From a virus, in the IMG/VR virus record IMGVR_UViG_3300022752_000104, positions 1 through 51,805 of that record: a stretch of 51,805 nt of DNA; one strand, 5' to 3'. Positions 34,401 to 42,900 of this stretch are shown in pieces. The notes under the pieces are model-generated. The model did not search any database. It worked only from the letters and a program-made list of their open reading frames with translations, and was not told the origin of the DNA. The position numbers and the translations under genes are program-made. Within the stretch, counting starts at the first letter, position 1, and each line of letters opens with the position of its first letter.

Positions 34401-37400
34401 ACCATCCCATGAATCTGTTATCGATCCAACGATGCGAATACGTTGTTGACGATCCCCAATTTCTGGACTATATAAGGTATCATTAAAGATTGTACGATTT
34501 TCTAAAACAAGTACGTGTTCAAATTGAACTAAATTAATTCTAGCTAAAGCAATAGTTTGTTCATTAATAGTTCTAATTGTAGTACGCTTTGAATCGCGAA
34601 TAACAGTGAAGTCATTGTTTCTAATGACATTAAAATTAGTGCCTATTACCTGTGATCCATACACTGAATTATCAATGTAATCAACAAAGTAATTCGGTGC
34701 ATAAACAGTTAGAGTATCAAATATAGGACTTAATACAAGAATGTTACCAGTAGGCCAACCTTGTTTTGCCCATGTAACAAATTCTTGAACGCTTAATGTC
34801 CAGTTACGAACTTGTCCTAAATTGCTATCGTAGCTGTCAAATACTAAACCTTGTGCTACAAGATAACGTTGATAGCTTACTAGGAAGTCGACTACTTGTT
34901 GTACACTTGTAAATTCAAAACCATAAGGTATTCTAATTTTTTGTGGGAAATATCTTTCAAAAATAGTATAGGTAGAACCTAATACTTCAATCTTAGAACT
35001 AGGGCCTGTGCTTTGACTTGGAATAATTGTAAAGTAGGGTAAACGTTGATCGTATCCATTTACACTGTATCCATTAGCAGTTTTCTCAACAATAACTGCG
35101 CTGTAGGCAATACTTTGTTCAGGTAAGCTCTTACGCAATAAAATGCTATAACTTTCATCAGGTAAAATTACACTTTCACTTGTGCTAGTTAAACTTATTT
35201 GATCAGATAATACCTTAATATAGTTTTTATCCGTAAAGCCGGCAAACTTGTAAGCTAGGTTTACAGTGGAATTATCGATCAATGCTCTAATCTTTGACAC
35301 TGGATCGATACCTAACCCAACCAAGTAACCATGTATCCAATTAATATAACTGCTAGTTCTTGATGTAACATTATCTACTGTTTCACCATTAATAGCTAAC
35401 TCGCTAAATGACAGCCTGGTGTTGCGATTTCTTAGGAAGTATTGGCTTAGACCGCCAACTGTTCTGCGTTCATATCCATATGAATCAGCTAATAAACCAA
35501 AATATTTGGCAGGTTTCAATAAAGCAAATGCTCTTTGAACAGCGAACGGGTAATCACTTGACCTAGCCCATGCTGCTTCTACTGGGCCATAATCACCAGT
35601 GGTAAAGTTTCTAGATAGCTTGGAGCTATCGAAACCACCAATAACACATCGCTGTGGAGACAACAAGCGACCATTTGTATCTACTGGAACATATTTTCTA
35701 AAGTTTGGTCTCGCTGCACTTATTCTAATTTGTGTTAGATATAACGTGCTTGTTGGCTCGTTAATACGTCCATTTTCAATCGCAGTAATAAGCAACTGTC
35801 TTTTTGTAGGATCAGTCCAAGAATAATGTGTATCCCACCACAATGGCTTGATAGTGTACCCCAAAATTTCCCAAGGATGGCTATGAGGACGATCGGTGTC
35901 ATAAAAATAACGATAAATTCCTCTCCAGTATCCTGGTACTCTTTGATTATCTAAATCTTGTGCTTGATTGTAATTCCAAGACCATTCGTCATTTGCAGAA
36001 AAATACTCATTGGTATTATAATTAATTTGGTATGCACCAACCCATTTTAAGAATTCGCTACCTAGAACACTAGTGAATTCTGATCTATTGTAATCTGTAT
36101 TTCTAAACTTACCAGGAGTGTTAGCTGCAATGCTAAACAAAGAGTCAGTATAATTGACCTTTATATTATTATAAATTCTAGATTCTAGCTCTAGGACTAT
36201 GTTGTCTCTTATGTCATTAAAAGCAGGTAACAAGCTACCATCATGACCTTGTAATAGATACAAGCCGTCACGGTCAGTTTCATCTAAGATTTTTTCTGGA
36301 ACAAAGCGTGGATACAAACCCAACTTACTAGGCGTTTCAGGAACGTAACATCCGTCAGTATCAGTGTATTCTTTAATAACAACTATATCGCCTTCATTAA
36401 CTTCAACAGAATTCTGAATTGTAATGGTCGGGCTAGTGTTAATGACATAGTCACGATCACGAACTAATATTTGATCATTCAAATATACAACAATAGCTCG
36501 ATTGCTGGGACGAAATTCAAACGTTTCATTGATGTTATAAATTCTTTGTGCTGAATTAGAAACACGCAATCTAGTTGTTAAAACTGAACGACCAAAAGGC
36601 ACCATGTCTGAATAGAACCAGGGAAAACTACTGTTCTTAACTTCAGCAAAACTAGTAAGAATTTCATCTACAGCATCAGGAACTTGAGATTGAGTAATAT
36701 CTAAATATCTAGCAGTAGCGTCTAAAAATTTATATTTAAACCTAGAGTATTCTTTTTGTGCATATTCAACAGCATTTACATAATTGGCATGCTCATCTGT
36801 CAAAAATGCTAGCGCAGGTAATAGACTAGCACTGTGCTGTAGAATAAGGCCCGGTGTGTTTCCAACATTAATGTCACGTATGTTGCTAGTGCCAAAAACA
36901 TCACCCTGGATGAAACGATTTCTTTCACCTATTTTACTTAGGTGATTTCTCATTTGACCAAAACTAATTAACTTGGGTACCCGATTATCCGGATTAACTT
37001 CTAAATTTTGTGGAACAGTATAATATGCCTGTGGCGAAACACCGCTGGCATGTATAAAAATATCAATACGATCATTGACACTAAGCAAAGTATAATCAAT
37101 ACGCAATGCTGTTCTGTCGCCCACTCGTTCAACTGAATATTCGGTGCCAGTGTAGCGCAACAGATCGCCATTAACATACACACGTAAGTTTGAATCTACA
37201 CTAGACGATGCTATTGGAACTTGCCCAATTTCAAAATAATTGGTTACAGCGTCGTAGATAGCGGAAATATGCTGGAACTGCCTGCTTTCGTCTGGTACCC
37301 TAACATAATTTGTTAAGAGCGCGAATTGATTAATTGTAATATTTTGTCTAATGTACCCAACATTAATAAATTCACTAACTTTATCATCTAAAACATTTTC

Positions 37401-39908
37401 AGTTCGATACCTAAAAGTATCTACATCAAAATTATTTTCAAATACGATATCGCCACTTAATCCAGAATCACCAGATACAGTTATAGTAAATCCAAGTGCT
37501 TTATCAACCTGCCCCGATCCCAGGCGATATCCAAAAATATTTGTTCCAGTGAACGAACTTTCGTTGTAGGATACAGAAATACTTTGACCGGTTTGTGTAA
37601 CAATATCAAACTTTGGTGCTTGGTTAAGGGTCAGTTTAGTTTGCGCTCGAGTCCATGAAAGCGACTTGTTAAAGTAATAAGTAAGGCCTTTGTTGGTACC
37701 GGCATTTACAACAATAGTTTCCCAAGGTTCGCAAGTCTTTATTGCTGCAAGGCTAGCACGAGCGCGATTAAATTTATTTCCGCTCGCGCCACTAATATTA
37801 ATAGTAATTGGTTCAGTTAACAATAACTCGTTTATACCAAGTATTCTCTCCACTCTGCCTAGATATGCGTTATCTGACAAATATATATCATCACCAGGAC
37901 TCAATTCAGTTACAAAATCAGTACCCACACCAGTTACTCTTGCACTTTGAGCAGTCATGCTAATAGATCCACTTAGCGTTCCGTCAAATAATGTAACACC
38001 TATTTGATCTAAGTAATTAACTTGATACACTCTTCTGCGTACATCACTATTGGCGTCCCCGGCAAATACTGCTAGTGAGCCTGGTTTTATATAAATGCCT
38101 AAGCCGCGTAAGTCTGAAAATCGAGCAGTTTGTAATGTTGCTAAGGCATCGGTTAACTCTGTGCTTTGACCATTCAAACTATACCTAAAGTCGCTGTCAA
38201 AGAAATTTTCTACAAATTTAGCGAATTGGCGGCCCGAATTAAACAATTGCAGATTGGGCGCGAATTCGATAATCGGTCTTTCTGCTCTACGGTACCCGCT
38301 TAAATCGATAGGATATCCATTGCTAGACAAAGCAGCAATTACTACATCTTCGTGGAACCAACGATTAATTCTGGACCAGGCATTACGATCCATGCTGGCC
38401 CTGTTTATTACTAAGTAGTCTGGTTCAGCTGACCCCGATAATGCTTCATCGTAACTTCCGACATCAAATTGTTTTGTATCAAAACTAATTTCTGCGACAC
38501 TTCCTTGCGCTTCGGGACTGGCTAATTCATCTATGCTAACTAATTTAATTCCCGATCCAACACCCTCAACATAATAAATTTTATTTCTATATTCAACAGG
38601 TGTAGCAGTATCATCAAATGAAACTTTCATACCATTTGAAAATTTTATACCCGTAGGAGATGTGTAATTAACAGATCCTAATATGGCAGATACGTTAACT
38701 TCGTAGCTATCGGCGTTTTCAACGATTTCTATTTCACCATAGAAATCGCGACCACTATGCTGATAAAATAAACGATCGACTTCAGCAGTTACTCCGTTGT
38801 ATTCTTGGAATTGTCCCGAAGTTACTGTGTACTGCTTTCCGGCTGCTGAGCCTTGTCCTACTACAACTCTAGTCTGGGCAGGAACATCTCTTACATAGGT
38901 CAAATGCACACGAACAGGCTGACCCGAATACTTAACAGCATTCATTCTCCAAATGCCTGTCCTAGCTGCGCCTGTGACAACTTGTCCGTTTCTGTCAGTC
39001 CAATCGGCTGAATTTGTAGAAGTGTTTAATAAAATTGCTTCAACGCCATCGGGATAAAACTGTTCGTTACTTAAACGATTAGTCATACCGTCGCCAAAGT
39101 TCCAAACAATGTTATCTAATGTAGTTAATGTTTCAGAAAGCGCATACTCTACATGATCTAAAACTGGGTAGCGTAAGAGTTGATCTTGTGCAGCTTCAGT
39201 TGGCGGTGTAAAAGTTATTGTGTTTGATCCATTATTAACAACACCAGCAACTTGTCTGCTTGACACAGCAGGAGAATATCGCTTTGTTCCTGTACGACCG
39301 GGCTCGGTTTGGATAAACAAATTACCACCAAACATGCTGGCATTGAACGTATATGTGACACCACGGCGTAATACTAGTTTAGGATTAGCTTCAGTGCCAG
39401 TTACATTAGTTGTAATAAAACTGTATTGGTCAACAAAATTATAAGTAGTGGCGGCAAAAACACGTCGTCCTGTAATCTTAATAGTATCAGGCCCTACCGG
39501 TAGCCAATAATATTTTTTATAATTAACTAACTTATCTAAATCTATAGGAGGTTTATATGAATAGTATTCGTTAGCAAACAAACGATCATGATTGTTTACA
39601 ATGCCACCATGATAGGAGATTTGGTTAATTAAATCGGTGTACCCAGACTGCCCTATTACTGTTCCATCTTCTTCGCGACGAATCAATGCTACTTCTAATT
39701 GATAATTTTGTCTTTGAGTAGATGGTTCTGCTATGTATGTTTCTGATGGCTTTATGTTAGGTCCAAAAACACGACCTACATAACTGTTAACCCGACGGAA
39801 CTCTGGTTCGCTAACTAGCTGATCTAATGTACTCGATAAAAACTTACGGTTAGCATCAGTTTGAAAAATACTTGGTAAAAATGGTAGCGTTTTTCTATTC
39901 GTAGTCAT
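25458..39908 (-). CDS. Giant (4816-residue) baseplate-associated structural protein with SGNH hydrolase and glycan-binding modules
   Basis: One uninterrupted gene occupies 14.4 kb. The N-terminus (residues 1-165, with FQTDANRKFL and NYKKYYWLP) matches the large virion proteins I recall next to gp6 in cyanophages and pelagiphages. A cupredoxin-like fold follows (about 175-245). An SGNH hydrolase is embedded: FGDS (Ser near 2075), NHGLND (near 2333) and DGIHPT (near 2422), with about 250 residues of beta repeats between the first two blocks. Later come a jelly-roll-like segment (about 3573-3776, with HPDSGIYT), a second FAM3/ILEI-like domain (about 3790-3910, with YILVGIPGSGVGRG), a conserved stretch to about 4165, a LamG-like domain (about 4264-4476), a Thr/Ser linker, and a Gly-rich end (about 4500-4816). 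The likely role is baseplate periphery plus host-glycan binding and deacylation. Confidence 0.75.
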   Translation of the reverse strand: MTTNRKTLPFLPSIFQTDANRKFLSSTLDQLVSEPEFRRVNSYVGRVFGPNIKPSETYIAEPSTQRQNYQLEVALIRREEDGTVIGQSGYTDLINQISYHGGIVNNHDRLFANEYYSYKPPIDLDKLVNYKKYYWLPVGPDTIKITGRRVFAATTYNFVDQYSFITTNVTGTEANPKLVLRRGVTYTFNASMFGGNLFIQTEPGRTGTKRYSPAVSSRQVAGVVNNGSNTITFTPPTEAAQDQLLRYPVLDHVEYALSETLTTLDNIVWNFGDGMTNRLSNEQFYPDGVEAILLNTSTNSADWTDRNGQVVTGAARTGIWRMNAVKYSGQPVRVHLTYVRDVPAQTRVVVGQGSAAGKQYTVTSGQFQEYNGVTAEVDRLFYQHSGRDFYGEIEIVENADSYEVNVSAILGSVNYTSPTGIKFSNGMKVSFDDTATPVEYRNKIYYVEGVGSGIKLVSIDELASPEAQGSVAEISFDTKQFDVGSYDEALSGSAEPDYLVINRASMDRNAWSRINRWFHEDVVIAALSSNGYPIDLSGYRRAERPIIEFAPNLQLFNSGRQFAKFVENFFDSDFRYSLNGQSTELTDALATLQTARFSDLRGLGIYIKPGSLAVFAGDANSDVRRRVYQVNYLDQIGVTLFDGTLSGSISMTAQSARVTGVGTDFVTELSPGDDIYLSDNAYLGRVERILGINELLLTEPITINISGASGNKFNRARASLAAIKTCEPWETIVVNAGTNKGLTYYFNKSLSWTRAQTKLTLNQAPKFDIVTQTGQSISVSYNESSFTGTNIFGYRLGSGQVDKALGFTITVSGDSGLSGDIVFENNFDVDTFRYRTENVLDDKVSEFINVGYIRQNITINQFALLTNYVRVPDESRQFQHISAIYDAVTNYFEIGQVPIASSSVDSNLRVYVNGDLLRYTGTEYSVERVGDRTALRIDYTLLSVNDRIDIFIHASGVSPQAYYTVPQNLEVNPDNRVPKLISFGQMRNHLSKIGERNRFIQGDVFGTSNIRDINVGNTPGLILQHSASLLPALAFLTDEHANYVNAVEYAQKEYSRFKYKFLDATARYLDITQSQVPDAVDEILTSFAEVKNSSFPWFYSDMVPFGRSVLTTRLRVSNSAQRIYNINETFEFRPSNRAIVVYLNDQILVRDRDYVINTSPTITIQNSVEVNEGDIVVIKEYTDTDGCYVPETPSKLGLYPRFVPEKILDETDRDGLYLLQGHDGSLLPAFNDIRDNIVLELESRIYNNIKVNYTDSLFSIAANTPGKFRNTDYNRSEFTSVLGSEFLKWVGAYQINYNTNEYFSANDEWSWNYNQAQDLDNQRVPGYWRGIYRYFYDTDRPHSHPWEILGYTIKPLWWDTHYSWTDPTKRQLLITAIENGRINEPTSTLYLTQIRISAARPNFRKYVPVDTNGRLLSPQRCVIGGFDSSKLSRNFTTGDYGPVEAAWARSSDYPFAVQRAFALLKPAKYFGLLADSYGYERRTVGGLSQYFLRNRNTRLSFSELAINGETVDNVTSRTSSYINWIHGYLVGLGIDPVSKIRALIDNSTVNLAYKFAGFTDKNYIKVLSDQISLTSTSESVILPDESYSILLRKSLPEQSIAYSAVIVEKTANGYSVNGYDQRLPYFTIIPSQSTGPSSKIEVLGSTYTIFERYFPQKIRIPYGFEFTSVQQVVDFLVSYQRYLVAQGLVFDSYDSNLGQVRNWTLSVQEFVTWAKQGWPTGNILVLSPIFDTLTVYAPNYFVDYIDNSVYGSQVIGTNFNVIRNNDFTVIRDSKRTTIRTINEQTIALARINLVQFEHVLVLENRTIFNDTLYSPEIGDRQQRIRIVGSITDSWDGDLTPPGFVYSSGTIDEWQANYDYKKGAIVSYKGFNYSALEDIPGAESFNFNYWTQLDSVFRQGLAPNFSLNAAKFTEIYDVDILPTNETLASYSNSLIGFKPREYLDNLGISEISQIKFYQGYIKSKGTPNAIQAFARAQFDNVESDIELYEEWGARIGSYGAIDSNPEYTFSLKNTNSDDNPLLYQFITSEGKIESNEFIGLKPADLLTAPNDYRPKIFKNRNAVETQRSWKIELFGDSVMCGKEVLPEQYAISIVKRHGYSVDMQTKNAYSVMVTGVYNQEPKTYLFNNESFGVQFSSLYPNEELYITLESPTSTDVPLSRSAPSTVYTSTDTLLPESEISLQVTSKIPYERVYVSFEPVTASDTGESKSEDGSTFLPDSVVMGDNIYLEINSVLDTENLYWTIEEISDTDQPLTGITGLGDTINSAVCINDKTTGRVELPPDYLLYTSLESNYKVAITTRSAEGSTTSDLLNGTDGVNGVWPDGIEADLIVINHGLNDARQGISVGTYTNNLREIRNRLPNSITVIWQLPVLDDSNTNTAVIAPGTNDLSAYQRAMSSIALEYGDFVVDITKFDSYRSLFSVDGIHPTQEGYKRIVEQGLVPIIQQAIDGKIASSMRYYEDDLRSAGYARLDEVDKFIYDISDTSGIDSSWLADLETTTRIWVAKTYNRDWQVYRVYVNNLVITSARADLNNKLVFTCDNLHYVNALDVVAVRNLDTSINGFYQVVSVSDYEFTVIKRGLASNFKVTNASGQLLDMQILRFATYEDLTAHKPKHGWIGINRQRQVNTDRSDRIYVDRQSLPGTWYVYEPEILDITYENIFYSNVVVSNAYSIVGVNCIVANSLVSSVGLREEINFCVFSFDNSEDLYYTIEPATTADLASTPVIDGEVSSFANSTISVGTPIYSFTEVRHWEPIVDIESINNLYLYDSKEKNIQARIDLYDPAKGKILGQARAEIDIITDRDPAQYRNTDTTSSYNFSTEIYWAADQVGTYWWNTDTARYVDYEQGDLEYRKNHWGELFPGSSIDVYEWVASDVLPSVHVSQGREGQPLYPNDEYYSDAVFIDPNTGAFVSRYFYWVKGVTNKTASKKAASTVVLADMIANPDKQGIAYMCALRDDAVALFGTGIYNQRDRSVVYLSTRKNERDGLIHSDFKLIQQGNVRSEFPELIETKLIDSIIGTDINGELVPDQKLPRESRIGLGLRPRQTLIVNLQNARKNIIKYVNDVLNAYPIANRVIDRDRIFSDNLFAKQSDPDSTEYDVAVDTYSEIYTPSQKTQAIRIFVRSDSTLGGYWSIYRRTGTVGLVSSAANTTLELIKKQSFNVANLWTYQDWYALGFTSSVKPNHIVNEFKDIYQLSLVNNDIIRVNNVTSTNVSLGNNRIGNKEVPTTWELYQYTNQNGIVNLKLVGLEKKTIQFKPVFYEPDGFDTGDFDVHVYDFANSIELRYVFQALKEDIFVQELKEEWNKLLFAMIDYILAEQKYIDWFFKTSFISVNQKIHDLSVMTGTVKDRQKQVESYIEEVKPYKTKIREFVTSYGKQDSFVSAITDFDLPAYYDRSLAVYRSPSGEFPSIDLVELQKPQYRDWVENYKLELNDVVISKPGYGYQTGDNRAIVPVVEVLRNDFNAGIDANVSIKLDNINFGISKVYVDQPGTNYTLTPQVAVIGAGSVPFRDDDRHEFTVVTQGYSYFTVGARDKLSFGLFGRPGDSALVRNYERSRISTLDWTLGSGGTPTFPQNGLTTENQRVRAIDPWNQNSIVWENRPSGDNYADGGWNGVNFSIDPTKTYRSVVWMRRTSNSTGGTLYHGLFTNGTYPAYTNIYSPNGSVRRLSDGQGEYNPYWNYRSVGDYDKDVWYLHVGHIFPANYTGITAHPDSGIYTRTGGKVLANNGNINDGKFPANATEAMQRCYHYYCNDNTTRSQFAFPRFEVVDGAEPTIRQLLDYGPYQDVKYSNNSRGYHMHRIRRSDGRVVFSQVYDVYSQNRSGYIGLASADLARDLNNTSDDYVVVVHTYDDAYRNRLTNDLHLALQRCGASEEVFGKPAAAETTFKFRSGYILVGIPGSGVGRGIEHYAGSFDNAPDAYASVTFKIERGYLAALRADPKNYVFSTPLTVPTSPQTGQSITYGERVYIFDGKAWRSQKIVTSSLDTSKDVGSAVLSARLTNNKVRRIKTTIKFDRIQYTSKVQDWQPNVNYPIGTYLSYNNRAYQVVDSAYNSSVFTPGLLRLVTSDEFDNANDRIIAYYAPSTDNGNIPKDLGRLVPGIDPFNPFTVGSSTGQDTILIGDTFGSNAGISAGNIRVAGGKFVDRIFSRAPEELLPGIIYDSLSIRVLSQSNAAIGTTTTTTSGPSPLTLSILGASSSSIEVPYTESNLSTSDSFTLSLTGSGNPVPYPVTISLVEAPGGGTANVTPSAFTMLPGEQRVVRFTTNNNMLSGRTWYDLSSYQNHFQLLDNSPVWSIQQQGIFSFGLNNAVNDRATSITSMNGINTTPGEYNTVCMWMRWRAETNGFPMEWKTGYRLWMPSGSLGFNNSAGDLYGVPASEMSMYQNSWMFVVAVFHNTIGGSTYVNNNKLYINGGKRTLVQVTGSATSGTAGIGITFANFTNPSATPDRYEFDGDIGEVYVYNRSLTDDEVVDMYFATRSRYGPPATTTSTTSTTTSTSTTTTTTTLPPQPPVPPGIPATNAAWGGNGFGPLASPGLFTGYRGGYSASGGHLGNAGGGSASPLGGSGGSWSSLVGTDGSYGTGGSGGGYTTAGSAGTGGLSGYNSSTINATGVGNGGGGVETDSANATTAPIDGGDGTGGLVRITITGGSYVFTNSDLTTFGATRLINGGQAIEWDNSASSTKRSSSNVYDGALIGNFTVPVGVTQISVGIIAGGGGGATGPCVNAGGGGGGAGLLTNYTVTAGTQYIIKVGAGGQGGLQSTTRSAAGGPPYGVDQAPWRGGWSSFCNSAGTEIIYATGGNTRPDNCAGVTNSDSASSNTMD
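26407..26472 (-). repeat. Thr/Ser linker repeat in the giant gene
   Basis: About 22 Thr/Ser residues between the LamG-like and Gly-rich domains near the C-terminus of the giant protein. Confidence 0.8.
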
Positions 39909-39919
39909 TACCTAATCCA

Positions 39920-42900
39920 CTAGTTCATACTAGGTTGAAGATCCAAAGCAGTGATTGTTGACACAATTTCAACATCATCTACTGTGGCTGCACTTATTAC
40001 AAGTTCATATGGCTCAGCATTTACCTGATATAAATTACCAAATGACCTTGCAACATTCTTACTTACTATAACAATACTTGCTATATTTGGTGTTAATACT
40101 TTGTGTAGATAAGCAGCTAATTCACTGAAATAAAAAGTATCACCAAAATCCCAATTCTCACTAGCGAAATACTGGTTTATCGCAGCAACTACCGACGCTT
40201 TAACATCGGCGTCTGTTAAACTTAAACTAGGATTCTTTACAACTTTAAATGTAGCTTGATATTGAGTATCGGCTTTAGCACCAAATAAAGGCTTGTATCG
40301 TGCAGATTGAATAACTAGTGTATCACTCACACTCTTATAATTTTGCAAGTCTGCATAACGAGTAGATAACGCTAAGTCGGTAGGCGCCTCGGGTTCTGTC
40401 AAACGCTGCGTGGTATCTGCCAACCATAGTCTATAATCAGTTTCATACTCGGCTGTGAGCACATAGATATCTATTATATTACTAATATTAGGATCAATTC
40501 TATTTGAGTTAGGACTATTGTGTCTGTATTGATAGTATAGATTTTGTCTACCAACATGAACTAGATAATTTGGCACTGCATTTACGCTTGTCAAATTAAG
40601 CCCATCGCTTACTACTTTATCACCTAAACTATTAGTTGTACATTTATAGAATTGGTCGTCACCTCTAGCATAGAACAATTGATCGAGATTGTAATTCCTA
40701 ATGTCTTGTGCTATTTCAGATTTATTGTTATAGTAACTTATTACTGTATTCGAATCAATTAATTGATACTCGTTACCGTAATCAGTTTTAACTAATCGGA
40801 AATAAACTAACTCACGTGCGGTAATTTTCCCATTACGCTTTAATTCGGCCTCAGGAAGCGCCCTAATAAAGCCCAGTGCATCATTAATCGTAAACAAACC
40901 TTGAGCTACACCATTAACATAATAATTTAATTCATTTAAATTAGGATATCTTCCCACTGTTTTCTTAAATTCATAGTTAATTGTAATAGCTGTTTTTTGT
41001 GCAGGAACTCCAGGCACTGTTGTTCTATATGGTCCGCCTAATACTGCTCTATCAAACAAATTAGGACTATCAGGTACGCCATCTTGGTTTGAGTCAGCGT
41101 AGGTCAAATATACACTACGATTTTCTACATACCCATCGGCTCGTTTAATTTCTTTGTAAATAAACCAATCTAAATCCATGTTTAGGCCAGAGCCCACCGA
41201 ATCTGGTGATGAATTCGTACGCAGCAACTTAATTGAATCGTTTATTATTCTATTGTTTACACTATCATAAATTTGCAGAGCATGATCAAAGAAGAAATTA
41301 GTTTCTAATGGACTATGGAAAACATAACGCAATGATCTATTACTAATAATATAGTATTGATTCACCGAGTTCCAATCAAACTTTACATGGTAGTTACCTG
41401 TTCCAGTAGACAATGCGTCTACTAGAATCCAATTCTGCTGACTCGAGCTGTACAGTAATCCAAAATTTGTTTTATTGTTGATTAATGTAACCATTTCATC
41501 AACTATAAAGTCGCGCAAAGCAGTTTTGTAGCTAGGATACATTACTTCAACTAATGCACCAGTGGGAATTGGTAGATTAATTGTAACTGGACCTTGTCCA
41601 TTTGAAAAGTTTCCTAGCCCGTTATTTGTACCGTCACCATAAATTTGGCTTATACCAACAAACTTCTCTGCTGAATCACCTGCGCTAAGATTTGGCCCAG
41701 GGATCATATTGAAATTACTATTAAATCTATAACCAACTTCTGGAGTAAATTTTACCATAGCACCAGTGGCAAGGAATCGTAAACTACCAGAAACCCCTAG
41801 ACCAATACTGGTCGGTATTCCATTATAGCTAAAATACCCTGTTGATTGTCCATTACCAATAGTAGATTGATTCCATTTGAGACTTGTTCTTACGGTACCA
41901 GAACCATATGCCTCAACAACTATATTACCAGCTAATGAGTTTGTGCTCCATCCTGCAGGAACGTTCCTAAATCCACAGGTACCATATGTGCCTGCGTCAA
42001 AAGTTTTATTTGGACTAAGAGAACGATCTAGTTCTGCGGAATTTACATTAGCAAAAAAAGCAGTATAAAAAGTTAAAGACTCAGGGTCTATTGCCCTATC
42101 TAATGCATAATTCGTCCAGTATGCTAGACCACTATGATCTGGGTTGCGAAACAGAGCATATCTTACCTCACCATTGGATAAAATATAAGAATTATTTGTG
42201 TTGTAGTATAGTAATACTTTAAGAGCTTGAGCACGATATATAGCTTCAGGATATGTACCACGATATTGATTAACAAATGCAGTCATATCATAACAATCAC
42301 CGGCATAATTGCGGCTTACATAATAGTAGGTGCCGGCCGGCACATTAGTAGTGTCCCATGTAACTTTACCAGAGCTAGCCCCGTTATTAGTCACAACACC
42401 AACTGTGACGTTTGCAAATACACCACCAGTACGTGAGCCCTTAATATGTATCGGTTGTCCAGATGTTTTAATATCTAATATTAATGTTTCGCCAGTTTTT
42501 ACTGTTATAGTAGGGTTGTATGCAGCAGCATTTGAATTTAATACAAATGCTGCTGTATTATATGTGTCTACCGAATACGTTCTTGTACTTAAACTATTAT
42601 CTGTGGCTCGAAACACTGTGCCAACAGTGTTTGTAGCAGCACCATACTTAGTAAAATTTGAAGTGCCGACCGTAGTGATTTGATAAAACTCACCACGCTT
42701 AATTTTTTTTTCAACTATATCATCTAAGTCAGGTATTTCAGGACTTACATTTTCATAGTAATAGTGCATCAAATTTTTATCATCAATAATATCGGGAATG
42801 AATGTATTGCGTAAGAACTTGCGAATGTCTATTTCGTTTTTGTATGTAAAATTTCTAGTTTGTAATTGGTTTTCAGAGTAGAGAACACCGTCCTCACCAA

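Noticed and set aside
25458-39908. Polyketide- or toxin-type megaprotein
   Set aside because: The N-terminus, the position after gp6 and the repeated beta modules fit a virion protein. There are no adenylation, ketosynthase or Rhs-type motifs.
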